Under the pieces are notes generated by a model, which was not told the origin of the DNA, did no database searches, and saw only the letters and a list, made by a program, of their open reading frames with translations. The translations under genes and the position numbers were made by a program. DNA of 64,000 bases, from contig OX419760.1 of the NCBI GenBank assembly GCA_948567375.1, positions 63,484,911-63,548,910 on the forward strand. Direction: 5' to 3'. Below are positions 33,924-45,889 of the stretch, in pieces (the first letter of the stretch is position 1; every line of letters begins with the position of its first letter). This stretch comes from Lunularia cruciata. Lineage: Eukaryota > Streptophyta > Marchantiopsida > Lunulariales > Lunulariaceae.

Positions 33924-34860
33924 ACCACACCGGATTGCTTCAAAACTTGGTTCAATAAGGCCTTGAACTGCTCAAACTAGTCTCTCAACTTCTCTTTCTT
34001 CCCTCTATCCAAATCATTGAGTGCCGCAAAGACACTTGTGTTGTAATCAACTTCCCAAATTGCTCCAAGAAATTGTTTCTCAAATCTGCTTAGTCCGCTA
34101 GTTTGAACCCCTTTTGGGTTTCATGCGTGTACCAAATCTGAGCTTCCTTTTGGAGGGGACTTGGGAAGATCCATAGTTGGTCAGCAGAGTCATGCTCCAT
34201 ATTGGCAAAGAAGATGACTTCAAATTCTTTGATGAATTCATTAGGGTCTTTGTCTTGTTCAATTCCCTTGAACTTTTGGTAAGCCTGTCAGGTAATGGGT
34301 AACAAAGTCATACATTATCTTTGAAAAATAGGCTGTGGTAATGTAGGGCTTGATGCACCTGAGGTACTAGTTGGTGTTTGTGCATCAAATTCTGCCCCGG
34401 GGTTCACCAAGTTCAAGATGGAGTCTTTGTTGACCAATTGCTCTTCTATTGGTAAGTCAACTTCAACTTGAGTTGGAGACAAAGGTTCAACTTCTTCAGT
34501 TGTCTCTTTCATATCCCTTCAAACAAGTTGAGGAATCATATGGAGAAGATATTAATACTCTTCTTCTGTCAAGATTTGTGTTTTCTTTTCAAAAATGAAT
34601 TCTTTTATGAAATTGGCTTCCTTGATAGCTCTTGTGGGAGTTGGTGTATTGGGTTGTAGCAAATTTTTTTGTCTACTCATGTCTTTCTTCTTCTTGGGAT
34701 CAAGAGAGACAAAGTAACCTCACCACCCAATCTCTTGCTTCTTTTGCTTGAGGTCTTTCAAGGCTTCTTGAACTTTGTGAAGAAGGTGCAACGCCTCTTT
34801 CTCAGCTTTGTCAACGGTGATATGGCTCTTTTGGCATTCTTCTTCTTCATGGTGCAAAGT
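33924..34860 (-). pseudogene. Element E gag (decayed)
   Basis: On the minus strand the sequence reads KAEKEALHLLHKVQEALKDL near 34800, then a Pro/Thr/Ser-rich part (34512-34315), then PNEFIKEFEVIFFANMEHD and LQKEAQIWY near 34250-34130, which has the shape of the retrotransposon gag capsid domain (W...F...L...A..WY). Downstream sequence is cut at about 33924 by the plus-strand coiled-coil region. It starts about 140 bp after the LTR end. Confidence 0.65.
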
Positions 34861-34998
34861 TTTCTTTCAAATTCTCTCTTCCCATTGTTCTCTCAATGCA
34901 GACATTCATATTGGTTGGACACCCAATTTCAAATTTGGCTTCATATTCTTCTACTCCAAGATTTGTATCCTTGACAACCCAACAATGCCAAAATCATG

Positions 34999-36760
34999 TG
35001 ACAACCCAACAAGTATCAATTTTATGGTAATCAGGTAAATAAGGTTTGTTCCCATAGAGATACAAGTTAGAACTGGTCAAATACAAAGTAAAATAGTAAC
35101 ACTTTAGTTCTTCTTGGTTGCATCTTTAATCTCTCAAGTAGAAACCACACCCAAAAGAGAGTAACAAGCACTAACTCGCAGTCTTGTCACAAATTAACAC
35201 TCCATAATCACAACTCCATCAAATATTTCTAAACAATCTTGATTGTGATGATTTGGATTTTCTTGAAGAAGGCTACTTTACTATAAAATGACTTTGCTTT
35301 AGAATGTGTTCCACCCCTCCACTAAAGGCACAACTTCCTTTCATCAAAATTTCTTTGCATCAATCCTACCTTGTGCTCACAAATGCAAAATAGTACCAAC
35401 ACTACAATTCCCTCTAAGATCTGTCAAGGCATTACTTTGATTACACTTCACTTAGGATCAAACACACAGAATGAAGATCAATACTATGGAATCCAACATC
35501 CAACCAATACATTGACTTGCACTTCAAAATTCTCCAAACACTCACAAACACACACACAAGATTGATACTTGGAATTAAGCTCAAATGATGAGCACTACAA
35601 TATCCAAAATGACAATGCACCTCTTCACATTTGCCTCTTCAAATCCCAAATCTATTTCTAATCCAATTTGATGTCAACCTAGACTTTAGCTTCCAAACCC
35701 AATGATCCTCCTATCACTTTTGCTTCTTCTTCAGGTCTCTCTAATACTACTCCTACATCAACTACTTCTACTATCTCTTCACTTTGAACTATAATTGCAC
35801 TCATATCTAATCTATCTACATCTTTATCTTTTGTTCCCTCTTCTCTAATGTCTCAAGTAACTCACCCAAAGACACCTACACTCCCAACTTTGTAACTTTG
35901 GACTCTGTAACTTTGTAACTTCTTCTCCTTCATCTCATTATGAAGTCTATCTAAATTTGATCTTACTAAATCTAATCTAAGACTCACATTATCTCCTACC
36001 TCTAACATCTTCCTCTCAACTCAATCTCTCAAACAAATCAAAAGATTGTCCAATTTAGTGTCCTTTGCCTTCTTCTTTCAAGTTTCTTGCACAAGCAACT
36101 TCAATTCATGAAGCCTTGCTTCTTCCAATTTAATCTTGGCTTCAGTATTTAGCATTGCTTTCAACTCCTTCACTATTGCTCCTACTACAGCTGACTCCAC
36201 ACTTGGAATACCTTCTCCTTACTTCTCTCCACTTCCAATTCATTTCAATACATCATCAACTCATCCTCAAACTCAGCCTTTAGTGCTTCCTTCTCTTGTC
36301 TACACAAGACTAATTGATCCTCAGCTCCTCTAAGCAATCCCCGCAATTGTTCCTCCTCTCAACTACGCTCTATTAATTCTTGTTGCCAGGCTTGGTCCTT
36401 CTCTGCTGCACTCTTCTTTAAACTTGCTAACTCTTGCTCCATCATTGCTGCACTTGCCTTTGAATGTATAACCTACTTGTGCATTAGCAACTTCACTTTT
36501 CATTATCTTGACCAACACAATCTTCTCCTTCAATTCATTATTGCACTTCACAAAGTTCTCCTTCAAGGCATCCAACCTTTTAGTCCAAAGAATTGCTTCT
36601 GCTTAAATTTCATTGGCTTCCTTCTCTCCTTGAGTTAGCTTACTCCTCAACTTGACAATTTCCTCTCTCCATTTTTTTACAACCACCAGCCCATCCCTCA
36701 CTTCCGGATGATGACTCTTAATCTTTGCTTTCTTCTGCTATAGAAGCACCAACAAAGGAC
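34999..36760 (-). repeat. Element E LTR, 3' portion with LTR-borne ORF end
   Basis: The reverse complement matches D LTR from about 51100 to 52926. It includes the coiled-coil reading (36575-36363, MDALKENFVKCNNELKEKI) and the stretch GLCQETxKKKAKDTxLDNLLICL seen in both. It ends GGTTGTCA at 34999. A second GGTTGTCA lies 27 bp further on, at 34972. Confidence 0.75.
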
Positions 36761-37452
36761 TGTAACACCCATTTGTGCATGTGTGTGGTATTGTGATATT
36801 TAGCTTGGTATTACAAGTATTTAAGAGATATTATTTATATAGAGATAAAGGATGGTTCTATGTTAGTCATGGTTAGCTAAATTTAGTCATAGCTAAGATA
36901 GAGGGGACCTTACTTTAGAGGAAGTAGAAAAGATGAGCACCACTATTTTGGATTTTAGTGTGTTGACTTGGTATTATTCCTAGGTGTTTGGCTTTGAGGA
37001 AAGAGTTGAGAACTCTTGGGCCCGCAAGCCTTTTTGTTTTGGATTCTTCTTTAGTCCAAGGATAGTCCATGTGAAGGAATCCTTGACTTAGTGGTTGGGT
37101 CAAGATAAGACCACATGCTTAGGGGAATATATCTATGTGAATGGATATTCCTTTCTACTTTTTGACTTTACTTGACTTTTAGTCTAGTAACTTGAGTTAC
37201 TACGGTAATTGGTAACTTTGGTACGTAACTATTTCACAAGTATATAAACAAGGGGTGAGGAGGTACTCATCATCCTTTCATTTGCAACTATCTCTCTCTC
37301 ATTGAGTTCTCTAGTGAGCAATGTCTTGAGTCTTGGAATGTTAGCCTTGGAGGAGTATGATGGAGTTCGGGTTCCTTGCCTTCTTAGTCCATGGTGCGCT
37401 ACCATAATAGCCATCAAAGGTTCATCTTGAGTGAAAGATAGGCCAGCTCACA
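36761..37452 (+). repeat. Element A' 5' LTR
   Basis: It begins TGTAACACCC and ends CAGCTCACA, matching both A LTRs. No partner 3' LTR remains, so insertion age cannot be read from LTR divergence. Confidence 0.93.
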
Positions 37453-37456
37453 TTTT

Positions 37457-37473
37457 TGGTTCCGTTGCTGGGA
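37457..37473 (+). other. Element A' primer-binding site, tRNA-Glu type
   Basis: It reads TGGTTCCGTTGCTGGGA, 16 of 17 matching the expected complement of plant tRNA-Glu 3' end; the mismatch is at a different base from that in A. Confidence 0.75.
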
Positions 37474-37493
37474 CCTCTCTAGAAGGCAAGATA

Positions 37494-38310
37494 ATGTTCC
37501 GCGTTCAATTCTACACTAGGCAGAAGGAGGCTATGAGAGCTCACTTGGAGAGAACATTAGGAGAGGAGAGGGCTGAACTTATGTTAGAGAACTTAGATCC
37601 ATTTGTATACCCTGTAATTCATTATGATGTCTTTGAGGTGATTTTGTACATCTTCTACACATGAGAAGAATTGGAGAGATTGTGTGAGGTGGATTGCAGA
37701 TTTTGGGGATTAAGGTGATTTTGGGCAAAATCTCAAGTTTGAGATCTAGACTTGAAATTTCTACACATGATAGCTTGGGTTATCTTTCAGTTATCACATT
37801 TAAAATTATTATGAGAGCTATTATGCTCACTGGGCTAGAATTTTTGAAAGTTGATAGGGTAAAGTGCTCCCGCAATTGCATGCTCTCTGGAAAATTGTAC
37901 AGAGTCTGCCATTTCTTCAATTTTCAGTGAATTGTCCTGAAAATTTCTAAGAAAATAAAATGCATTGTATTCTACCTTCTGCCACAAACATTAGAGAGAA
38001 ATCGTTTTTGTGCAGAGCGTTATGAGTTTTTTAAGGAAGGGGGGTTGTTTTCAGACCAAATCTGAAATTTGTGTGCTGAATAGAAAGGTGTCTAGGCCAA
38101 ATGGCTTGATGAAAAGATCTGAATTTTTCAGAGAGGGATATCCTAGAGTTGTGATCAAGTCTACAAAATTTCAAAAGATTGTGACATACTGCTTGGGCGA
38201 TTTGAGTGACATTGTGAGGAAGGGTCAATTCTGCAGAGTGGAGATCTCATGCATGAGGAGTTTGAGATCAACAAAAAACATGTTTGAGTGTTTAGATTCA
38301 TCTTGGGAAC
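37494..38310 (+). other. Element A' leader with short conserved frame
   Basis: A 56-codon frame (37494-37664, MFRVQFYTRQKEAMRAHLER) parallels 13294 downward in A, with the same start and first 39 residues or so. It stops before the upstream ORF. A GAG-GTGATT donor-like site at about 37635 could join it to a later exon. The rest has no domain. Confidence 0.45.
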
Positions 38311-38724
38311 ATGGAGGGTCATCAAGAGTGGAAATTGAGATTATGCAAGGTTCCTAAAGGGTTTGAGGTGATTGTAGGGGTGGATTTGAGGAAAAGAGAG
38401 TTTACAATAGAATTTGAAGAGAGTGTTGAATGGATCCAGAAACCTACACCACTTGGAGGAAAGAGTGAGTCTAAGTGCTTTTTGTGTGGAGAGAAGGGAC
38501 ATAAGGCAAGTTCATGTCCATTAACCTTTGAGAGCAAGAGATTGAGGGAAAGGAGAGGCTTACTTGACTTGGGTTTGCATGTTGGACCTTCTTCACCAAG
38601 ATTAGGAGGGAGAAGATCTAAGACCAAGGAGTTGTGTGAGGTTTGTCGAGTTGAAGGACTTCCAAAAGGACATGAGTGTAGTGGAGTAAAATCACTTTTG
38701 GAGACTTTGGTGAAGGATCTTTGA
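38311..38724 (+). CDS. Element A' upstream ORF: small CCHC zinc-knuckle protein
   Basis: The ORF has 137 codons, is intact, and starts MEGHQEWKLRLCKV as in A. The knuckle CFLCGEKGHKASSC is near residues 57-70 and CEVCRVEGLPKGHEC near 109-123. The last residues differ from A because of small indels near the stop. It lies 295 bp upstream of gag. The product may bind nucleic acid; no enzyme motif is visible. Being open in both copies while pol is broken in A' suggests either selection or chance preservation in a small ORF. Confidence 0.6.
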   Translation: MEGHQEWKLRLCKVPKGFEVIVGVDLRKREFTIEFEESVEWIQKPTPLGGKSESKCFLCGEKGHKASSCPLTFESKRLRERRGLLDLGLHVGPSSPRLGGRRSKTKELCEVCRVEGLPKGHECSGVKSLLETLVKDL

Positions 38725-39018
38725 GAGAATCTTAGTACAACTATAGAAATACTACCACCTTCATCAGCTAGTTCTCAAGATTAGTGATGGAGATAATCTT
38801 TCAACTTATGGATAAACTATCCATGAGAGTTCGATTAATATGCACTCTAGGATTTGATGTTACTATAGAAATCTTGGAGCAACCTGAACCTTTTGTGTTC
38901 CCTAGGGTGGATTATTCTCAAATGGTGTTAGTCATGTATATACTCTATTAGTTATAGAGAGAGAAAAGAAAAGAGAAAAAGAAAAATTGAGAGAAAAGAA
39001 AGATAGTGAGAGGTTAAG

Positions 39019-40650
39019 ATGAGGAAACTTTCGGTTTTCTTTGGCAAGGATGGAGAAGATGTGGAGGCCTTTGTGAGAGACTTCAAGAGAGCTTGCAAAG
39101 GAAACACTGAGAGGAGTAAGAATGAGTGGGCCTCATTATTACCAGATTTCTTTGAGGATGCAGCACTTACATGGTATGAGTCAGAATACCAAAAGAGAGA
39201 GAGGAGAGATGGGGAAGAGGAGTCTTGGGAGACTTTGACTTCAGCACTCATTGAGAACTTTCTTCCTGATGAGAGTTATGAGAGATTGATGAGTGAGGTT
39301 ACAATTCTCAAGCAAGGAGATGGAGAGAAAGTGAGAGTCTATGTGGAAAGAGTGGAAAAGTTGGAGTCCAGATTTTGCATAGTGTTGAGGAAGGGTGGGG
39401 ATGATGTGGAGACTACAATGATTGGCATAGGAGCCACGCTCACCAAGAATTTTGTGGCAGGGTTGAGACCACAAATTAGAAGCAAGGTGAGATATGAGAA
39501 ACCTTCTTCCAAGGTTGAAGCTATCAAGATCGCAATTCGTATGGAGGAGAGTTTGGAAGGGGATGCGAGTGATTTGGTGGTGAAGGAGGTTGTGCATCCT
39601 CTTCAAGGCTACAAGTATGGTGGAAATTTTGATACTTTGGTGAAAAGGGTTGCACCACAAGTAGTAGTTGCTCCAGTTCTTGCACCTCCACCAAAAGATC
39701 CACTTCAAACCATCACAGAACAACTTGCGGATCTCAAGATCAATGTGGTGCAACTATGGGAGAAGAGAGAGGTGGATCAGAATGTAGGGAGAGGGCCTAG
39801 GAGTTATGGAAACTATCCATATAGAGGAGGCCAACCAGCCAACAATTTTAATGATAGAAATTGTTTTGGTTGTGGAGGAAGAGGCCATATCCAAAGGAAT
39901 TGCCCAAATTCCACTTACCATGGAGGAAGGGGTTATGAGGGAGCCAATAGAGGGAAAGAGGGAGGTAGGGAAACCCAAGTGGCTCCTAATCCCAACAAAG
40001 GTGGGATAGCATCCATAGATGTGGTTGAGAGCAAGTATGAGAAGGGAGAGTGCTCAAACTCCAAGGGTCTTAATTTGGAGCTTTTGGCACAAGAGAAGAA
40101 GAGAGCTTGTTTTGCAGAGGATGTTCACTCTTCTCAAGGATTTACTTCAAGCAAGGATACTCCTATGTCTACTAGGAGCACTCGCACCTCAACACCATCA
40201 ACAACAAAGACTCCAAGGAAGAAGTTGGGGATGGAGGATTTCTTGATTTCAAAGCAACAATGGAACTACAATGTGTTGGAGGATGTTGGTAGTCACAAGG
40301 CTAACATCACAATGGGCCAATTGATTGCTTTGAACCCTACCTTGAGAAAGGAGCTTAGAGATGGTTTGAGTTCTACAAGGAGCAACAAGAAGAAGAAGGC
40401 AAAAGTTCCAATATCAATGGGGGTGGTAGATGCCAAGCCAGCACCATGGGAGGCTTGTGAATATGCCTCCAAGATTGATGTGAGAGTGAATGGTCACAAC
40501 ATCAAGGATACATTGGTTGATGGGATCAGCAGTGAATGCCATGTTAGAAAGGTTGATGAAGAAGTTGGGTATGATACCCTCAAGACCTTCAACATTTGTG
40601 GTGAGCATGACAAACAAGCAACAAGTTTGACCAATAGGAGTGATGGATAA
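39019..40650 (+). pseudogene. Element A' gag-protease (frameshift in the protease active site)
   Basis: This is a 543-codon open frame. It has the gag capsid-type region in the first 160 residues (KNEWASLLPDFFEDAALTWY), a Pro-rich linker, the knuckle CFGCGGRGHIQRNC near residue 278, and a basic serine/threonine-rich region. The protease begins at VNGHNIKDTLVDG, but a 2-base loss relative to A at about 40523 changes GGSAVNAI into ISSECHV, so the frame ends in non-homologous residues. The capsid and nucleocapsid parts look usable; the protease does not. Confidence 0.88.
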
Positions 40651-43582
40651 GGTGGTAGTTTCAGTTATGGGAGTTCAAAATCTCATGACTTTCCAAGTCT
40701 TGAAGGATTCAAGCTTTGACTTACTTCTTGGGAGGCCATGGTTGAGAGCAGCACGCACAACTGATCGATGGCACAAAGGGTACTTGAGGATTGGGCCATA
40801 AAACCATAGAGTCACTGTTCCTGTGACTAACACCACCAACACTTCACATTTAGATACACCATCTTCTGATTATTGGGAATCAGATTCTGAAGAAGGAGCT
40901 TTAGGTGTGGACACAAGCATGGAGGAGGAGACTTTCACGGAGGAGGATGAATCTAAATCTGATTCAGATGTGTATCCCTTGTGTGCTATGGATTTTGCAC
41001 CTAAGCCTGAGGTTTTGAAGGACCTAGACAAATCACCATTGACACTTGAGGAGGTAGAGAGAGGTTAGCTACCCTCAAGTATGGCCCAAATGTTACCAAG
41101 GAGGAGAAGGTGAGATTTGAGGAGATTTTCCGCAAGTTCATCCATGTGCTTGCTTTTAGTTACAAGGATTTGAAGGAAGTCACCTTGGAGGAGCACAAGA
41201 TAGAGGTGGAGTCACATGCAAGACCAATCCGCCAAAAGCAACGTCGCATTAGCCCACCAATATCTTTGGTTGTGAAGGAGGAGATTGATAAGCTCAAGGA
41301 GGCTGGATTTATCTTTGAGGTGGAGAATTCATAATGGGTGTCTCCAATTTTCATTGTGAAGAAAAAGAATGGCAAGCTTCAGGTATGTGTGGATTACAAG
41401 AAACTTAATGTTGTTACCAAGAAGGACTACTACCCATTGCCATTCATTGATGAGATCTTGGAGGAGGTTGCAGGTCATGAGAGGTACAGTTTTGGAGATG
41501 GTTATAGTGGATACAACCAAATCAAGATTACACCAGAGCATCAACAACTCACCACATTCACCACACCTTGGGGAAATTATGCTTTCAAGGTCATGCCTTT
41601 TGGGCTTTGCAATGCTCCAGCCACATTCCAACGGTTCATGAACAAGGTATTTACACCTTTCATTGGGAAATTTGTGAGAGACTTCATTGATGACTTTTGT
41701 GTCTATGGGAGCAAGGAGGAGCACTTTGAGCACCTAATCAAAGTCTTGTAACGCTTGGATGAGGCAAATGCATCACTCAATCCAGAGAAGTGCATTTTTG
41801 GATGTGAAGAAGGTCTACTTTTGGGGCACATCATCTCCAAGGATGGAATAGCAGTTGATCCTGAGAAGGTGAGGAAAATCTCAGACCTTCCATTCCCTTC
41901 AAGCTTGACAAAGTTATGCCAATTCTTGGGGATGGTTGGGTACTATAGGAGGTTCATCTTCTCATTTTCCAACAAGGCTTATGCATTGACCATCTACATG
42001 AAGAAAGGTGTAGATTACATGGTGATTTTGGAAGACAAGGAGGCTCTCAAAGCTTTTGAGGAGCTCAAGCAATCCCTTGTGTAGCTCCAATTCTTGCTAA
42101 ACCTGATTGGAGTAAGCCTTTCATCCTCTACACTGATGCTTCTAATGTAGCTATAGGATGCACTCTTAGTCAATTAGACCAAGATGGGCATGATCATCCA
42201 ATAGCTTATGCTAGTAGGCAGATGGTTTCAGCAGAGAAGAACTACTCTATCATGGAGAGAGAAGGGTTGGTAGTGATCTTTGGTCTCAAGAAGTTTAGAC
42301 ACTACTTGATTGGAGGGAAAGCCACCATTGTCACGGATCACAAGGCTTTGAAGTACATCTTCAACAAGCCTAATGTTGAAGGGAGACTAGCAAGGTGGAT
42401 GATACTCTTGTCTGAATATGACTACACCATTGAGGATAGGCCAGGAAAGAAACATGCAAATGCTGATTTTTTATCTAGAGCCTATGATCATGATGGAGAT
42501 GAGCCAATGGATGATTCCTTCCCGGATGAGGAGCTCATGACAATCTCAATCACTCAAGAGGTTCCACTGGAGTACAAGGAGATTGTGGATTTTGTGACAA
42601 GAGGTAACTATCCAGAAGGGATGCATGCTAGGGAGAGGAAGGCCCTTGCAGCAAGATCTAGACCTTACACAATGGTGGAGGATATTCTTTTTCACCAAGG
42701 AGCAGATGGTCTACTTTGAAGGGCAGTGTGTAAGGAAGAGTATATCCTACTCATAAAGGAGTTTCATGAAGGTTTAGTATGTGGAGGACACTTTGCAAGA
42801 AAGGTGACTGCTTTCAAGATTCTAGATGCAGGTTACCATTGGAGAGGGATTTTCAAGGATTGTCTTGATTATTGCAAAACTTGTCATGTTTGTCAAGCTT
42901 TTGCTAGAAAGTCTACATCCACTCCACCACTTAGATCAATTCCATTACTAGGACCTTTTGAGAAGTGGGGAATTGATTTTGTAGGTCCTCTCAATAGAAC
43001 CCCAAGGAACAATTGGTACATTGTAGTAGTTACTAATTACCTTACCAAGTGGGTTGAGGCTAGACCATTGAGGGACAAGAATGAAGATGAAGTGGGTAGA
43101 TTTCTTTATGAACGCATTATCACTAGGTTTGGATGCCCTTTGGAGTTGGTTTCTGATAGAGGAGGAGAATTTACAAGAAGCATTACTACAGCCATGCTAC
43201 AACATTTCTCTATCACACATAAAGTAATTGCATCCTATAAACCAAATTCTAATGGCTTGGCAGAGAGAACCAATCAGACCTTGTGCATGATGTTGGCCAA
43301 AGATGCAGAAATGGAGGGGGCTAAACATCATTGGGACAAGAGGATTCATGCAATTTTGTGGGAGTATAGGACAACCATGAAGACTTCCACCAAATATTCT
43401 CCATTTCAATTGGTGTATGGTATTGAGTCTACCTTACTTATTCACTTTGATCTTCCTACCTTCCAAAGCATTCATAGGAGATTGAAGAAAGCACAAGGAG
43501 GTGATGCAGAGAAGTCAAGGAAGGATCAACTCATGGAATTGGAAGAGGCAAGAGCAGTTGCTATGGTTCGAGTGGAGCAACC
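40651..43582 (+). pseudogene. Element A' protease end, reverse transcriptase, RNase H, integrase (truncated)
   Basis: The acidic linker 40823-41068 is followed by RT from 41110. Stops lie at 41332 (GAA to TAA), 41749 (CAA to TAA) and 42717; a 1-base loss near 42080 shifts frame. RT keeps FIDDFCVYG (phenylalanine form of YxDD). RNase H keeps YTDASN. Integrase keeps CKTCHVCQ, WGIDFVGPL, LVSDRGGEF and NGLAERTNQTL, so its catalytic Asp-Asp-Glu set is intact, unlike that of A. The C-terminal DNA-binding region is lost at 43582. Confidence 0.9.
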
Positions 43583-44403
43583 TGCTTCTCTCCCCAAGAC
43601 CAACTTCCAATCCGACTCAGTCCATGGAGCCGGATTCCCTCTCTTCCCCTCCACTTTGGGACCCTCCTCACAATTACTGGCAGCGATTTTTGCCATTACT
43701 CCCGAGAAACTGAAATTCCAATTCCAGGCTAAAAAGGTGATACGAAGTTTCACCAAGACTTCGATCCTTGCTACTACATCTACCCTTTGAATTGCAAAAC
43801 CTCTCACTACCAGCGCGTTGGCCACCTTCTTTGCCATGATTTGTTCTCTTGTTCTACGCTGTTGGAAGATCAGCCTCTCTCCTGGACGAGACACTCTAAC
43901 TCCCTCAGGGTTTCAGAAAATTTCACTCTCGACGGGCTTTCAAACACGCATTCCTACAGGATGACTACTCAAAGGAATTGGAAATTTACTCAGCAAATTC
44001 AACTTCCCCCTGTGCATTTGCAATTTTATATTGCCCCTAATTGCAATCATTCTTCAGTCAATTTTGTATGTGAGTTTCTCTCTTCTGCATGCTCTCCCGG
44101 TCACTATCAAGACATGCTTCTTCTGCCCCCGCCATTTCTTGAAATGTACTTTCTTGCCACGTACCGAGGTTGTTAAACGGTCTTCATCATTCCTACATTT
44201 TCCAACCCGAAGACGATGATCTTTGGCCTGCTTCCGGCGTACTCCTCTTCCGAGTACCTCCATCATCGGATCCGATGTCAGCTTCTTTGGCTTTCTTCCG
44301 AAGTTACTTCCACCTCTTCTTTGTTTGCAATTCGTCTTTTCCGTGCTTACTTTGTCTCTTAAACACTACGAACCATAAAAAAACAAAAAATGTGGGTACC
44401 ACA
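43583..44403 (-). repeat. Element E LTR, 5' portion with start of the LTR-borne ORF
   Basis: The reverse complement starts TGTGGTACCCACATTTTTTG and parallels D LTR 49098-49945. The frame 43894-43526 includes the reading VxARIxVLxKLxIT, then ASNCEEG and RGNxAxWxExDWxLVLGRE, shared with D. It joins A' at 43582/43583. Confidence 0.8.
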
Positions 44404-44459
44404 TTGAGACACACTCAAGAAAGAAGAAGAGTGATCCTAAAGAAGTGAGTACTACTTCT

Positions 44460-45590
44460 TCATCTTCACAAAAGGCAAAGAGGCTACATCCAAAGGCAAT
44501 TCTTTTTACAAAGGAAGAGAAGATTCTAGCAAAAGCCAAAGCCAAAGCCAAGGCCTTGCAAAAGGAAATTCAAGAGGCCGTACAAAGAACTTGGGAGAAG
44601 AGTTGGAGGAGGATACAAAGATGAAGCTTCTAGTTTTTCTGGTGGACATCAGATCCAAAGTCAAGGATCTGATCCAAGCTGAGGTGAGTAGACCCAAAGA
44701 ACCTTGGGTCAAGACCACCAATACTCTAGTCACCATCATGAAGGGCCTTGGAGTCCAATTTGAACAAGAAGAGACTTCAAACCCAAAGATGAAGGCAAAA
44801 GTGGGAGGAGTACCCCAATATGATATTATGGTAGACTTAGTATCCACAAAGGCAAATGTCACATTCAAGCAATTGTGGGAGGACAATAAGTTGTACAAGA
44901 AATAGATAAGTTCAGCCCTCAAGAAAGTAAGGGCAATGATCAAGAAAGACTTGCCTACAATTTATTGTATTGAATAAGAAGATTTGGGATCTCCCAAAGT
45001 AGATGCAAAGATCACAAGCTGCATGATCACATCAATACCCATTGATTTGGGTTTCGGTCTGAATGTCATGACCAAAGACACCACAAAGTGGTTGGGGTAC
45101 CATATGTTTGAGCCAACACCCCAAATTTTGAAGTTTGAGGATCAAACTATGAGACTGTCTTTTTGGCATGCTATCAAACATAACTATGATCAATAGAGGG
45201 TTGCCCTTCAAGTTGAATTACATTGTGTTGAGACTAGTAACCAAAATTGGTTACCCATTATTGATTGGAAGATCCTAGTTGTATAGTGCCCAAGTTGCTA
45301 TGGATTAGCACCAGCAGAAGTTGAGGTTCAAGGATATCTTGTCCAAAGATCAAAAGTTGGTGATGGTGAGTTGGACAAAGGTTCCACACCTTGGGGAAAC
45401 AACTTTGTTAGAAGATGAAGATGAATCCAAAGATTGATCATCTTTGTCGTTTGAAGACTCCAAAGATGAAGTCCAAGTCAATTACTTGGAATACTACGAG
45501 GTAGAGGTCAAAGATGAAGACCCATATGACATTGCCTCAGGTGAAATCAATTTGGAGGAAGAAGCTTTGACTGCAGTTTGACTTGGGTTG
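44460..45590 (+). pseudogene. Element D gag end and protease (decayed)
   Basis: A Lys/Ala/Glu-rich stretch (44500-44560) leads to the frame 44591-44905. The protease reads PIDLGFGLNVMTKDTTKWLGY near 45040-45110, where D-L-G sits at the active-site position of D-T/S-G, followed by ILKFEDQTMR. Later text (44910-45590) is broken by stops and ends in an acidic linker before RT. Confidence 0.55.
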
Positions 45591-45889
45591 AGCTGAGTCA
45601 GTTATGTTGAAGGAGTCATCAAACCCAATGACTGTCAAGATGTTGTCTTGTTCAAAGGAAAATTTTGAAAATTTTGAAGACAATCACTTTGGAGGAGTTT
45701 GCAGGATACATTTCCTTGTTCATAGAGTACCAAGATATATTTGATTGGTCTATTGATCAAATGCCAGGTATTCCACACCAATTTGGAGAACATTGGATTG
45801 ATCTTGTTGAAGGTGCAGTTTTGTTTTGTTAGCAAGAGTATTGACTGAACCCAAAGTACTTCCTCTTAGTAAAAGATGAGATTGACAAG

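Larger units (their letters stand above)
36761..43582 (+). mobile_element. Element A': second copy of element A, 3' end deleted
   Basis: It has a 5' LTR, a primer site, the upstream zinc-knuckle ORF, gag-protease and pol up to the integrase C-terminal region, all closely matching A on the other strand. The match ends at 43582 (GTGGAGCAACC), where reversed E-family LTR sequence begins. The missing integrase end, polypurine tract and 3' LTR were probably lost in one deletion that also took part of the surrounding E LTR. Confidence 0.9.
33924..44403 (-). mobile_element. Element E: Ty3/gypsy with very long LTR, minus strand, interrupted by A'
   Basis: The minus strand reads: LTR start 44403-43583 (TGTGGTACCC), interruption by A', LTR remainder 36760-34999, leader, gag to about 33924. 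No pol or 3' LTR remains. Similarity to D's LTR, LTR-borne ORF and end (GGTTGTCA) ties the two halves together. About 1 kb of LTR is missing at the A' right junction. E's LTR start abuts D internal sequence, so E probably inserted into D. Confidence 0.7.

Noticed and set aside
44391-44406. Near-palindrome at the E/D boundary (ATGTGGGTACCACAT)
   Set aside because: It is explained by the natural LTR start TGTGGTACCCACA, which is itself nearly self-complementary.
43787-44448. Overlapping plus-strand frames in the E LTR region
   Set aside because: The homologous D LTR codes on the opposite strand relative to these frames; they are shadows.
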